Shown piece by piece: positions 15,946 to 24,876 of a stretch of 64,000 nucleotides of DNA (position 1 is its first letter; each line of letters opens with the position of its first letter). A model generated the notes under the pieces. The model saw only the letters and a program-made list of their open reading frames with translations. It was not told where the DNA came from and did no database searches. Position numbers and translations under genes: made by a program. This DNA comes from a virus, in the IMG/VR virus record IMGVR_UViG_3300008450_000017, positions 19,754-83,753 of that record. One strand, written 5' to 3'.

Positions 15946-18030
15946 ATGGAGTTAATAAAGATATTATCCGAAACGGTAGTTAAAAATATTAAAAGAAAAG
16001 ATCTTTTATCGGAAGCTATGTCTGAAAAAGTTATCAAACAAATGATTGATAAATTTAGTGGTGAGACAGAGGGGGACCCAAACCCACCAACTGAGGATTA
16101 TGTTAGAGAACTCATTTCAGATTTTGAAAGATTTAAACAAGCTTTTCCACCGGATAGAAGAGATATCGTACAATACACATATAACGATTTAAAAACAACA
16201 GTAGAGGAGTATAAGAAAAAACAAGAAGCTAAAAAAGCGTCTACAGAAACTTTTAAAGCTTTTATGGACAAAAATAAAGGAGCGGATATTAATCAAGTTA
16301 AGGCTAATTTTAAAGCTTTCGATATGGTTAAAGACGTATTACCAGCAAAAGAACAAAATATTTTAAATTATACCGATGTTGATCTAAATGATCTGATACA
16401 AAACCAATTCGTACCATTAATGGTCATGAAGAGAAAAATAAAAGATCTTGAACAAATGGATCCTAGAGTATCATCACAGATACTTAAAATGCCAAAAGAA
16501 AGACTACAACAGGTATTAAACGATAAGTTTAAAGAGATTGTGGTTAGTGTTGGTTGGAAAAAATTCGCAACTGAAAATCCAGAATTAACCCCTGAAATTG
16601 TCTTACCAAGACTTGAAGCTTACGCCACCGCTTATTCAAAAATACCATTCAACACTAAACCGTTAATGTTAATGACATTTGATGAATTCGAACATATTGT
16701 TGATGCTTTACCTGTGGACGAAGAGGATGAAACGAAAGTAGGTATTGACCTGGATGATATCAAAACAATATATGAAGATGATGAATTATTAGTATTTTTA
16801 CCAACAATAAAAAATGAATGTATCAGAATTAGAAAAAAATACGCACCTAACTCAAGTTGGTGTACATCCTGGGATAGAGCGGGTAACTACTATTACAATT
16901 ACAGATTAAAACAAAATTTAACGTTATATTACGTAATTGATTTAACACAACCAGCAAACTATAGAACACACCCAAATCACGCTGGTGTTGTCCTTGTTGA
17001 TAGATATGGTGATAAAAGATTGGCTGACGCTACTAACTCAGGACGATGGTCCGGAGGTCAAACAGTTAGTTGGAATGAAATCACCGAAAAGTTCCCACTA
17101 CTAAAAGGTAAGGAGGATTTATTTAAACCATTACCAATTAGTGATGAGGATAGGGAACATATGAATAGAATTGAGAGTGCTAGAGTTAGTACTGACGCTA
17201 TTAAAGAATTAGGGTCTGAAGCTGAAGCTGAATTGTGGTTAGAATTGGTTGGTCCAGATTTGAGTAATAGAAGTGGTGGTTCTGAAATTTACAAGAATCT
17301 AACACCAGAACTTAAAAAGAAATACATTGGTTTAAGTTTACCGTTAAACGCTCAAATGGTTCAGGATTCAGAACCAGATGTAGTCGCTTATTATTTGAGA
17401 GAAAAAGTAAAACAATTTGAAAATAAATCATTAAAGGAATTAACCGAGTTAGATATCGCTCTCATCAATAGTCCGTTAATGAAAAAACACAAAGAAAAAA
17501 TTAGAGAAATATACACAAAGGAAATTGAATTTGGTATTGACGAACAATTTGGTGGATCATCTTTAGAAATAAGTTACCCATCAAACATTAACGCTAAATT
17601 TTCCGCTATATTTGGATTGGAAAAATTATTTGCTAGTGTTAAAGATAAAACCAAAATAACATATGTTTCACTTGAGAATACAAGTAAGGGATCCCTATAT
17701 CTTGATTTACCAAACGAGATAGCTCAATTTACCAACTTACAAATGTTAATTGTTGACAATTATATCAAATCAATTCCAGAAGCTATCGGACAATGTAAGT
17801 TTTTAGTTTTCTTAAACTTATTGAATTGTCCTAGATTGACAAAACTACCAAAATCAATTGTTAATTTAACTTGTTTGGAGTTTTTATCAACATCCGGATC
17901 CGGGATTGATGAAAATAGTATACCTGAATCAGCTAAACAATATTTTATTGAGGATGAATTTATGGGTTATGTACAACCTAATTTCCCACCAGAGATGAAA
18001 CAACACTGTCCAGCAACCTTTGACTTTTAA
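15946..18030 (+). CDS. large tagged protein with WC domain and leucine-rich repeats
   Basis: 694 residues. The N-terminus MELIKILSETVVKNIKRKD, then LLSEA, resembles a capsid-targeting helix ending in LxE. Residues about 30-210 are helical. Near 270-390 is a domain with EDDELLVFLPTIKNEC, NSSWCTSWDRAGNYYYNY and LTLYYVIDL, shared with the proteins at 31284 and 38193. The C-terminal third has leucine-rich repeats (ITYVSLENTSKGSLYLDLPNEIAQFTNLQMLIVDN and later units). LRRs bind proteins, so this could be a virion-carried effector; that is inference. Confidence 0.8.
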   Translation: MELIKILSETVVKNIKRKDLLSEAMSEKVIKQMIDKFSGETEGDPNPPTEDYVRELISDFERFKQAFPPDRRDIVQYTYNDLKTTVEEYKKKQEAKKASTETFKAFMDKNKGADINQVKANFKAFDMVKDVLPAKEQNILNYTDVDLNDLIQNQFVPLMVMKRKIKDLEQMDPRVSSQILKMPKERLQQVLNDKFKEIVVSVGWKKFATENPELTPEIVLPRLEAYATAYSKIPFNTKPLMLMTFDEFEHIVDALPVDEEDETKVGIDLDDIKTIYEDDELLVFLPTIKNECIRIRKKYAPNSSWCTSWDRAGNYYYNYRLKQNLTLYYVIDLTQPANYRTHPNHAGVVLVDRYGDKRLADATNSGRWSGGQTVSWNEITEKFPLLKGKEDLFKPLPISDEDREHMNRIESARVSTDAIKELGSEAEAELWLELVGPDLSNRSGGSEIYKNLTPELKKKYIGLSLPLNAQMVQDSEPDVVAYYLREKVKQFENKSLKELTELDIALINSPLMKKHKEKIREIYTKEIEFGIDEQFGGSSLEISYPSNINAKFSAIFGLEKLFASVKDKTKITYVSLENTSKGSLYLDLPNEIAQFTNLQMLIVDNYIKSIPEAIGQCKFLVFLNLLNCPRLTKLPKSIVNLTCLEFLSTSGSGIDENSIPESAKQYFIEDEFMGYVQPNFPPEMKQHCPATFDF

Positions 18031-18036
18031 TTATAT

Positions 18037-18321
18037 ATGAAAAACGTAGACATCGAGATTTATATCTCAAATCTAATTAGGTTCTTTGAAACTAACCCAA
18101 ATGACCTATTAATACTAATTGGTGAAATCCAGAAAGAGGAATTTTACACAAAATTGAGGGAAAAATCGGAAGATAACCACAAAAAAGGTTTGGATATAAT
18201 TTTAACCAGGGAACAAATTATTAATATCGTTGTTGAAATGAAAATACCACAAATTAATGACCATTCTGAGGTTAGTAAACTGGTAATGAAAACAAAATTT
18301 GGTGATATAATAATGAATTAA
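18037..18321 (+). CDS. small hypothetical protein
   Basis: 94 residues, probably helical (IYISNLIRFFETNPNDLLIL, FYTKLREKSEDNHKKG), ending in a small strand region. It starts 6 bases after the preceding gene and is followed by a promoter. The motif FYTKLREKxxxNxxKG resembles phage proteins of unknown function. Confidence 0.62.
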   Translation: MKNVDIEIYISNLIRFFETNPNDLLILIGEIQKEEFYTKLREKSEDNHKKGLDIILTREQIINIVVEMKIPQINDHSEVSKLVMKTKFGDIIMN

Positions 18322-18331
18322 TTTAAAAAAA

Positions 18332-18362
18332 TTTGTTTATACCAAAAAAACCCTTATATTTG
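18332..18362 (+). promoter_or_regulatory. Bacteroidota-type promoter
   Basis: TTTG at 18332-18335, a 19-base spacer, and TATATTTG at 18355-18362. It is 27 bases before the ATG at 18390. Confidence 0.8.
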
Positions 18363-18389
18363 TGTTATTATTAATCTAAATTAAATAAC

Positions 18390-19145
18390 ATGATCTACAC
18401 CCCAGAATTAATCAAACAAGTAGCTCCATCAGTATTCGCTACATCAGCGTCACCAAAAATGACAAGTCGATACAAATTTGTACCGACAGATCAAATCATT
18501 GAATTTTTTGATCGTGAAGGGTGGAAAGTATCTTCAGTTAAACAAAGTGGTCGAGGAATTCATTCCCTACATGAGTTAAGACTTCGAAATGGTGAATTAC
18601 CTAAAGTTGGTGATACCCTTGTTGAAGCTGTGATTAGAAACTCACACAACGGTATGTCCGCTCTATCAATTACATCTGGACTACACCGATTAGTTTGTAG
18701 TAACGGATTGATTGTACCCACCTCAGTAGCTGACAGATTTGACGTTAGACATACAGGGTTTGAGTTCGATGATGTTAAAAAGTTAACTGAGAGCTTCTCC
18801 AAAAGACTACCTAGAATCCAACAGTCAATTGATAGAATGATGGAAAGAGAATTAACTCTAGAAGAAAAGATTGACTTTGCTATGAAATCATCTAAATTTA
18901 GATGGAATACCGGATCAAAACCGACAGACTTGGATATTATGGACTTGTTAACACCAAATAGATCTGAGGACGAAGGTGATGATCTTTGGAAGGTGTTCAA
19001 TGTTGTTCAGGAGAAGTTTGTTCGTGGTGGGGTTGGATATAAGTCAAACTCCGGTCGACGAACCAAACTTAGAGGTATTAAAAATATCTTACAGAACAAT
19101 CACATAAACACAAAACTCTGGGAAACCGCTGAGGAAATGATTTAA
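18390..19145 (+). CDS. DUF932 family protein
   Basis: 251 residues. The sequence follows the DUF932 phage/plasmid pattern: FVPTDQIIEFFDREGWKVSS, ELRLRN, NSHNGMSALSITSGLHRLVCSNGL and HTGFEFDDVKKLTESF. DUF932 proteins are common on mobile elements and phages; their role is unknown. A consensus Bacteroidota-type promoter precedes it and a strong GC hairpin follows, so it is probably an early single-gene unit. Confidence 0.85.
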   Translation: MIYTPELIKQVAPSVFATSASPKMTSRYKFVPTDQIIEFFDREGWKVSSVKQSGRGIHSLHELRLRNGELPKVGDTLVEAVIRNSHNGMSALSITSGLHRLVCSNGLIVPTSVADRFDVRHTGFEFDDVKKLTESFSKRLPRIQQSIDRMMERELTLEEKIDFAMKSSKFRWNTGSKPTDLDIMDLLTPNRSEDEGDDLWKVFNVVQEKFVRGGVGYKSNSGRRTKLRGIKNILQNNHINTKLWETAEEMI

Positions 19146-19151
19146 ATATAA

Positions 19152-19173
19152 GTGGGGGGGTAAAACCCCCCAC
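19152..19173 (+). terminator. GC-rich hairpin, probable terminator
   Basis: GTGGGGGG / CCCCCCAC stem of 8 pairs with a 6-base loop, directly after the DUF932 stop. The following T tract is short (CTTTAAT), so termination may be partial. Confidence 0.6.
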
Positions 19174-19188
19174 CTTTAATCGAATACA

Positions 19189-19509
19189 ATGTTTAAACGA
19201 GAAGAAGAATTCATTAAAAAACTTGAGGAGAATACTGGTAAGGTACATTCTGTAATACATTACTTAGATCCAGTTAAAATAACTCCAGTTATGTTGATGG
19301 AAAGAAAATATACCATTAAACATCTCGATGGATATTCTTTAAACGGTACCATGTATCACGATGAAGCTTCGTTTATATCACCATCCGGGTTTCTAATATA
19401 TTTATCCAAAAGTAGAGATGAGGATATTTATCAAATGAAGATTATTTATAGAACTGATCAATTTGATGAGGTTAGTCTCTTCATTAAAAATTTAACAAAA
19501 TTAAAATAA
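19189..19509 (+). CDS. small hypothetical protein
   Basis: 106 residues, alternating charged helix (FKREEEFIKKLEENTGK) and strand segments (GFLIYLSKSRDEDIYQMKIIYR). It precedes the thioredoxin gene by 1 base. No family recognised. Confidence 0.6.
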   Translation: MFKREEEFIKKLEENTGKVHSVIHYLDPVKITPVMLMERKYTIKHLDGYSLNGTMYHDEASFISPSGFLIYLSKSRDEDIYQMKIIYRTDQFDEVSLFIKNLTKLK

Positions 19510-19510
19510 A

Positions 19511-19825
19511 ATGGAAATTAGTAGCGTTGACTTACAGGAAAAAATAAACTCTGGTGAAAAAATCATAGTTGAATTCTGGGCTGAATGGTGTGGACCATGT
19601 AGAATGATGAAACCAATATTTGAAAAGGTATCATCAGAAAATAAAACAGATGTTCACATGTTTACAATGAATGTGGATTTGAATCGTGAGATAGCTATGT
19701 CACTTGGTATTCGTAGTATCCCAACAACCAAAGTATTTAACTCAGGTGAAAACATTGACACCAAGGTTGGTGTGTTAAATGAGTCACAAATAAACGGAAT
19801 GGTAAACGAATTGATAAATGGATAA
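19511..19825 (+). CDS. thioredoxin
   Basis: 104 residues, the usual length. The active site WCGPC is at 26-30 and the cis-proline loop SIPTTKVF follows near 77. It would reduce disulfides using a host thioredoxin reductase; in phages, thioredoxin or glutaredoxin often supplies electrons to ribonucleotide reductase, which is not in this window. It overlaps the glutaredoxin-like gene by 8 bases, so the two redox proteins are translated together. Confidence 0.95.
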   Translation: MEISSVDLQEKINSGEKIIVEFWAEWCGPCRMMKPIFEKVSSENKTDVHMFTMNVDLNREIAMSLGIRSIPTTKVFNSGENIDTKVGVLNESQINGMVNELING

Positions 19826-20105
19826 GGTAGTTATTTTATTCACTATGGAATCTTGTCCATATTGTCACATGTTAAAAGAAATGTTGGATAAAGAGAACAT
19901 CACTTATTATGATAGGGATATAAATAAACACAAGGAAGAATATGATATGTTTGTGGAAGTCACACAGAATGAATTTGTTCCAGCGTTTATGTTGATTGAA
20001 TCCCCGGAAAGTGAAGAACCTAGTACAAATTTATACGCTCCCGAAAGGGATTTTGACGACCTGGAAGATGGTGTCGGTATAATCAAAGAATTTTTTGAAA
20101 AATAA
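19818..20105 (+). CDS. glutaredoxin-like protein
   Basis: 95 residues. The redox site CPYC is at 13-16, followed by YYDRDINKH and the cis-proline FVPAFML. Glutaredoxins reduce disulfides with glutathione or other thiols. An insertion of acidic residues (ESPESEEPSTNLYAPERDFDD) near the usual GG glutathione loop means the partner may differ. It is co-translated with thioredoxin and ends at a bidirectional terminator. Confidence 0.88.
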   Translation: MDKVVILFTMESCPYCHMLKEMLDKENITYYDRDINKHKEEYDMFVEVTQNEFVPAFMLIESPESEEPSTNLYAPERDFDDLEDGVGIIKEFFEK

Positions 20106-20107
20106 AA

Positions 20108-20140
20108 AAACCCCCACTTAAAATGGGGGTTTCGTTTTTA
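20108..20140. terminator. bidirectional intrinsic terminator
   Basis: AAACCCCCA / TGGGGGTTT stem of 9 pairs with a CTTAAAA loop, T-rich tail on plus and A-run on the other side. It separates the convergent glutaredoxin gene and the minus-strand gene at 20138. A nearly identical core occurs at 52512 and 53485. Confidence 0.88.
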
Positions 20141-20836
20141 AAATAAAATAGTATCTTTTAATCTGTCTTGGATCAGGTAAGGTTTGGATTTATTTGGATC
20201 TAGTACATCATGTATTAAATCATACTTAGTTAGTTTACTACTAAACTCTTCCAGATTAAAATCAAATACGTCCAGTATCATCGACTTAACTCTATGGTCA
20301 ACTTTATCACCTTTACTTGTGATGACCCTAATTTTAAAATCATCATCCTCATCTAGTTCTTTTGTAAAATAAAAATACACCTCATCGGTACCAATTGAAC
20401 TGTAACAGTGGTTGAAAATGTAGTGGGAATAATAAACCATTAATCGACCACAATTTAAACTGTGACCATACGGGAATTCAGAACTTACTGATACTTCAGA
20501 TACCGGTTCCGGTTCCTCAACGTACAGTGACCTATTTACCTTAACCCACCCACGTTCAATATTCTTTATTTTTTCACCATACTTAATCAGATCGATTATA
20601 TTTATGGTTTCGATATCAACATCGGTTAATACCTCACTAAACCAGTCGACAAACTCATCCCTTACTTTGTTTAAATCCAAAATTGACAAACTAGTCGTTA
20701 AACCATTAACAACGAAAAAAGGTCCACAGTCGGTAACCTGAATTATGGAATTTTCTGTTTTATTTATTTTGGATAATACAAATTCTGAAAATAAGTTAAC
20801 AACACCTCTTCTAGAATTTTTGTTTATTAATCTCAT
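20138..20836 (-). CDS. hypothetical protein
   Basis: 232 residues on the minus strand, mixed alpha/beta, with acidic patches. Visible segments are FVVNGLTTSLSILDLNKVRDEF and HSLNCGRLMVYYSHYIFNHC. The start MRLINKNSRRGVVNLFSEFV is basic and could be a targeting helix, but it has no clear LxE end. It lies downstream of a minus-strand TATTTATATATT box. No family recognised. Confidence 0.65.
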   Translation of the reverse strand: MRLINKNSRRGVVNLFSEFVLSKINKTENSIIQVTDCGPFFVVNGLTTSLSILDLNKVRDEFVDWFSEVLTDVDIETINIIDLIKYGEKIKNIERGWVKVNRSLYVEEPEPVSEVSVSSEFPYGHSLNCGRLMVYYSHYIFNHCYSSIGTDEVYFYFTKELDEDDDFKIRVITSKGDKVDHRVKSMILDVFDFNLEEFSSKLTKYDLIHDVLDPNKSKPYLIQDRLKDTILF

Positions 20837-20870
20837 ATCTTTTTTTTACAATTGATATGAAAATTAATTT

Positions 20871-20882
20871 AATATATAAATA
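20871..20882 (-). promoter_or_regulatory. TATTTATwT box, late-promoter-like
   Basis: TATTTATATATT on the minus strand, 34 bases before the ATG at 20836, in the gap between two minus-strand genes. Confidence 0.4.
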
Positions 20883-20883
20883 G

Positions 20884-21870
20884 TTAACTAATATAATTGT
20901 AGAAATACTCGTTCAGGTTTTTTTTCACTAGATCACTATCAGCGTATTCCGGGTTGTATATTCTAAGTTCCTCACCACACGTAGTCATATACATTTTAAC
21001 CATGTCTAAGTAGTCGTATTTATCAATTATTGAATCTGAGTAATCCTCCATACACGTCATAAAATCCCTTAAGTCACCCTCAAAATTCTTTATTTTAAAG
21101 TAAACATCTTCGTTATCCCATATGTGATCACCATCAAAATAATCAGAAATTTTTATTTTAATTTGTTCATATACCTCATCGTTCCACGCTTCATTATAAG
21201 ATAATGAATATAGTGAATATAACTCACTTCTAGTCTCACTTAGACTATCTAACCACATTAATTCATTAAAAACACTTTTATCAGAAAATACCTGGTCTAT
21301 GTTTGTTTCATTTATGGTGAACATACCATTATCGTCTGATTGGTCATAAAACCACTCATCATTGAAATCTTCACTATCAAACTCAACACCGGATAATTTA
21401 TCCAATACAACACCCTTTAAAGTTTTTAAGTTATCATCATTTAAATCATCCACAATATCACTGTACCAATCAACATCACGACTAGAAAAAGTATACATCT
21501 CAAACCAATCTGGACTGAGTACCTCACTGACAATCTCTTCATCAGTCATACCACGACTGTCCCCAGAATCAAATAATTTAGATAACTCAGATAAATCATC
21601 TAATTTTAAAAAATACCCGTCCTCATTTTTTTGTACATCACCAAGGTACTTCAAAAAGTAATCAGGACCATATTTATCCAAATACATTAAACACACTTGA
21701 TTTATTGTACCATCATCATCATTTCGATTAATTGATTCTATGTCAATCTTATCCAGTAATCCTTTTTTATCAAAAAAATTTATAAATGTGGATAAATCAT
21801 TGTTGAATAGTTTTGAAATTTTATACCATTCACCATTATTAAATCTATCTATTAGTTCTGAAACTTTCAT
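20884..21870 (-). CDS. hypothetical acidic protein, paralogue of the neighbour
   Basis: 328 residues, strongly acidic (many D and E), probably helical. Its opening SELIDRFNNGEWYKISKLFNNDLSTFINF aligns with SDIIELFNDGEWEKISKFFNNDIMTFLKF of the adjacent gene at 21870; both continue with DKIDI-like and acidic blocks and share a YNEAW/YNSAYE-type segment. The tandem pair most likely arose by duplication. The start codon shares a base with the stop of the upstream paralogue. Function unknown; the high acidity could mean DNA mimicry, but nothing shows it. Confidence 0.72.
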   Translation of the reverse strand: MKVSELIDRFNNGEWYKISKLFNNDLSTFINFFDKKGLLDKIDIESINRNDDDGTINQVCLMYLDKYGPDYFLKYLGDVQKNEDGYFLKLDDLSELSKLFDSGDSRGMTDEEIVSEVLSPDWFEMYTFSSRDVDWYSDIVDDLNDDNLKTLKGVVLDKLSGVEFDSEDFNDEWFYDQSDDNGMFTINETNIDQVFSDKSVFNELMWLDSLSETRSELYSLYSLSYNEAWNDEVYEQIKIKISDYFDGDHIWDNEDVYFKIKNFEGDLRDFMTCMEDYSDSIIDKYDYLDMVKMYMTTCGEELRIYNPEYADSDLVKKNLNEYFYNYIS

Positions 21871-22982
21871 TATATATAATCTGAGAAAAATTCATTTATG
21901 TTGTTATTAACACGATCCCAATCAGGGTACCCAGGAATTCTAAAATCAATTTGCTCATATTCATTATCATCAAATAGGGACCTCATCATTTCAGTATATG
22001 ATCCATGATACTCCAATAACCCATCACTATAACCACGACCCCTATTTTCATAAACAAATGATTTAACATTGTTATAAAAATCACTAATTCTAATATAGGG
22101 GGTATATTTTGTTTTATCACCAGATTTTGTCATTTCCTCAGTTATTTTTGATGAGAAGAATTCATCAAGACCATCATAAACTAAATCATAACATTCACTC
22201 TCATACGCACTGTTATACGCGTTATCATGTACATTATATAACTCACCTTTTAGTTCATCTAGGTCACCATCAAGTAATTCCTCCATAGCTTCCTGATCCT
22301 TTATTAAATCATAAATAACATCATCAGTTATTTGGAAAAAATCTTCCCTACCTTGTTGTTTCATTAATTCGTGAAAGAAATCAGACCCATAATCTTCTAT
22401 GTTTAGATCCTGGTTACCGATCTCTTTGAGAATACGACTAGCTAAAACCCGTAAATTACTATCATCAAGTTCATCGATGACATCTCGGTAAACATTATCC
22501 GTGGTGTCCCAGAATCTGTCATACCACCTATCTTCCTCCTCAAAAATACCTTTAGCTAAATCACGAGCTGTAACATCCCTACCAGTATCATCAAAAAACA
22601 CCACCAATTCATCACGGTCTCTAAGTCTTAACCAATACTCACCCTCACCTCTAATCTCAACATCCGATAATATCCCACCAGATATATACTGAAGACACTC
22701 ATCTGGATTTTCATTTAACCACCAATATAAGTAATAGTTTTTAAGATCATCATCCAATGAATCGTAGTCAACGTTATCCAAAAAACCGTTCTCAGCTAAA
22801 AAATCAAATAAATTTTCATTTTCCTCAAACTCCCTCCAGGATATGTTAGATATATCCAAACGATTTGAGAATCCTTTACTAATTGAAAATTTTAAAAATG
22901 TCATTATATCATTATTGAAGAATTTGGAAATTTTTTCCCATTCACCATCGTTAAATAACTCAATAATATCTGAAGGCTTCAT
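21870..22982 (-). CDS. hypothetical acidic protein, paralogue of the neighbour
   Basis: 370 residues on the minus strand, acidic, the first of the tandem pair. Recognisable blocks are GEWEKISKFFNNDIMTFLKF, the repeated aspartate runs, and YNVHDNAYNSAYESECYDLVYD, which parallels YSLYSLSYNEAWNDEVYEQI in the paralogue. A TATTTATATTAAAA box lies upstream on the same strand and a terminator of the previous minus gene lies next to it. No domain recognised. Confidence 0.72.
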   Translation of the reverse strand: MKPSDIIELFNDGEWEKISKFFNNDIMTFLKFSISKGFSNRLDISNISWREFEENENLFDFLAENGFLDNVDYDSLDDDLKNYYLYWWLNENPDECLQYISGGILSDVEIRGEGEYWLRLRDRDELVVFFDDTGRDVTARDLAKGIFEEEDRWYDRFWDTTDNVYRDVIDELDDSNLRVLASRILKEIGNQDLNIEDYGSDFFHELMKQQGREDFFQITDDVIYDLIKDQEAMEELLDGDLDELKGELYNVHDNAYNSAYESECYDLVYDGLDEFFSSKITEEMTKSGDKTKYTPYIRISDFYNNVKSFVYENRGRGYSDGLLEYHGSYTEMMRSLFDDNEYEQIDFRIPGYPDWDRVNNNINEFFSDYI

Positions 22983-22989
22983 ACTTTAC

Positions 22990-23003
22990 TTTTAATATAA
23001 ATA
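22990..23003 (-). promoter_or_regulatory. TATTTATwT box, late-promoter-like
   Basis: TATTTATATTAAAA on the minus strand, 7 bases before the ATG at 22982. It follows directly on the terminator T-run of the upstream minus-strand gene. Confidence 0.45.
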
Positions 23004-23004
23004 C

Positions 23005-23031
23005 AAAAAAAGGTGGAAACATTCCCACCTT
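23005..23031 (-). terminator. intrinsic terminator (minus strand)
   Basis: On the minus strand: AAGGTGG / CCACCTT stem of 7 pairs with an 8-base loop and a run of Ts. It ends the 23057-23206 gene. Confidence 0.78.
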
Positions 23032-23056
23032 CTAAGTCTTTTAGTTGACAAAGGGA

Positions 23057-23206
23057 TTATTTCTTATTGTTATAATATCTCTCAACAATTTTTTTCACAG
23101 ATTCCTGTACAGTTTGATTTTTTGTACCCTCATTCTGAGTGTTAACTTGTTGTTGAGGAGCCGGAGCAGCTTGTTGGTTCCCTTTGTTTTTACATCCACA
23201 TCCCAT
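23057..23206 (-). CDS. small Cys-rich, Gln-rich protein
   Basis: 49 residues from the ATG at 23206: MGCGCKNKGNQQ, a proline/glutamine/asparagine linker, and a C-terminal helix QESVKKIVERYYNNKK. An ATG 15 codons upstream lies inside the TATTTAT box and is rejected. MGCGCK starts are frequent, from memory, in small phage proteins. The cysteines might bind metal. Single-gene unit with its own box and terminator. Confidence 0.6.
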   Translation of the reverse strand: MGCGCKNKGNQQAAPAPQQQVNTQNEGTKNQTVQESVKKIVERYYNNKK

Positions 23207-23232
23207 GACTAATGTTTTTATTAGGTTTATTT

Positions 23233-23245
23233 CTATATATAAATA
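23233..23245 (-). promoter_or_regulatory. TATTTATwT box, late-promoter-like
   Basis: TATTTATATATAG on the minus strand, 26 bases before the ATG at 23206. Confidence 0.45.
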
Positions 23246-23277
23246 TCCCAATAAAGTTATATTTGTAAAGATTTTAA

Positions 23278-23289
23278 TATTTATTATAT
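23278..23289 (+). promoter_or_regulatory. TATTTATwA box touching the start codon
   Basis: TATTTATTATAT runs directly into the ATG at 23290. If it works like a -10 element, the mRNA would begin at or next to the start codon. Confidence 0.5.
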
Positions 23290-24837
23290 ATGAAAAAATT
23301 AGTAAGACTTAGTGAAAGTAAATTAATTAATTTAATTAAGAACATTATCCTGGAGAATGAGGAGGACAATTACGTCGAAATCCAACCAGAGATGTATAAA
23401 AAATTATTAATGGGTGTTAATGGTAACGCTCAATTAATTCATAACCTCCCACAATTTAAAGGTAAAAAAATACGAATCACCGGGAATTTAGATTTAAGTG
23501 ATCATAAGTTTAGGGAAAAAATTACTGATTTGGGTGACATTAGAATTGATGGTGTGGTTGATTTATCTGGTACCGGTATCAAAACGATTAAAGGAATAAC
23601 AACACACTCCAATCATATCAGAGTTTGGGGAACACCGTACGAGAAATATCTTGAAAGATTAAAAAGACAACGAGAGAGAGAAGAATCTCAGGAAAGACGT
23701 GAAGAAAATGAATGGGACCTAAATAATGGGGACACAACCGGTGAAATGGCACACGCTGTTCTTAAATTCATGGAAGACCACGATGGTTCAGTTAAACTTT
23801 TAGATGATGAAGATCAAGAAAAATTAGAAGAACTTAGAAGAAAACATAAAGAATTAGAACAAAAACTAGAAGAAGAGGAAGATGATGAAAAATCTGACGA
23901 CATTGTTGTTGAAATGGATGAGGTTGAATCTGACATCAATGATTTAATGGATGAGGTTCATGATGTCTATGATTTAGTTGAGGATGGAGGTCATTATGGT
24001 GATTTAACCATATTTAAATCTGTTAATGACACAACTTACGGTCAAAGATACGCAGTTGGAACTGAAGACCAATTTGATGAAGCTTTAAAAGAATATTATC
24101 AAGACTGGGTTGATAGTCCCGAACAATATTTTGATTCAAACCACTTAGAAAGATACATAAACGGTGATGAAGTCGCTGAATACTTTGAAGATGACGTTAG
24201 AAATGACATATATGAAAGTCCAGAAAGTTATGACATTGAAAAAACTCTTAGTGGTAGTCAGGAACGTGAAATTGAACAACTAGAATATGAAAGAAGATCA
24301 TTACTTCAGGAACAATTTTTAATTGAAAGAGGAGCTAGATCACCATTAACGGAAGAAGTAACTGAAAGTTTAAGGTATTTTAAATTTACCGATTACATGA
24401 ATAATGAATTAATAACTCAGTACGATTCTAATCGATGGGTGATTTATCAAAACGGTAAAGAGGTTGAACAAATATACTATAGTGATGACGATGAGGATGG
24501 TGAACATGAGGAGGAAAATGAAAACCGAATAAGTGAGATTGAAGATAGAACTAGTGAAATTGAATCTGAAATTGAAGTAATTAAAGATGATCCAGATGGT
24601 GATTTAGATGATGATTCAGTGGAAGAAGCTGTTGAGGACCGATTGTCCGAGATTAGAGATAACCCGACAAGATGGTTGGATGATTATGGGATGGATTATG
24701 GTCCTTTTATTGATAAAGATGAAATGTTAGATGATTTAGTTAGTGATAGTGATTATGGTAGAATTAGTGGTTATGACGACACATATGATTACTACACAAT
24801 AAATCAGGACCGATATTATGTTGTTAGAACAGATTAA
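23290..24837 (+). CDS. large acidic tagged protein, possible virion protein
   Basis: 515 residues. The N-terminal KLVRLSESKLINLIKNIILE is one of the clearest tag-like helices here and ends in ILE. Residues 40-115 show short strand repeats (KIRITGNLDLSDHKF, DIRIDGVVDLSGTGIKTIKG), a leucine-repeat-like solenoid. The middle is coiled coil (residues 125-230, very acidic), and the rest is acidic with tyrosine-aspartate motifs (DDYGMDYG). No enzyme motif is seen. Its tag and box suggest a late protein going into the head; that is inference. Confidence 0.75.
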   Translation: MKKLVRLSESKLINLIKNIILENEEDNYVEIQPEMYKKLLMGVNGNAQLIHNLPQFKGKKIRITGNLDLSDHKFREKITDLGDIRIDGVVDLSGTGIKTIKGITTHSNHIRVWGTPYEKYLERLKRQREREESQERREENEWDLNNGDTTGEMAHAVLKFMEDHDGSVKLLDDEDQEKLEELRRKHKELEQKLEEEEDDEKSDDIVVEMDEVESDINDLMDEVHDVYDLVEDGGHYGDLTIFKSVNDTTYGQRYAVGTEDQFDEALKEYYQDWVDSPEQYFDSNHLERYINGDEVAEYFEDDVRNDIYESPESYDIEKTLSGSQEREIEQLEYERRSLLQEQFLIERGARSPLTEEVTESLRYFKFTDYMNNELITQYDSNRWVIYQNGKEVEQIYYSDDDEDGEHEEENENRISEIEDRTSEIESEIEVIKDDPDGDLDDDSVEEAVEDRLSEIRDNPTRWLDDYGMDYGPFIDKDEMLDDLVSDSDYGRISGYDDTYDYYTINQDRYYVVRTD

Positions 24838-24876
24838 TCTTTACACCAACAAGATTTATGTTTATTATTATGATTG

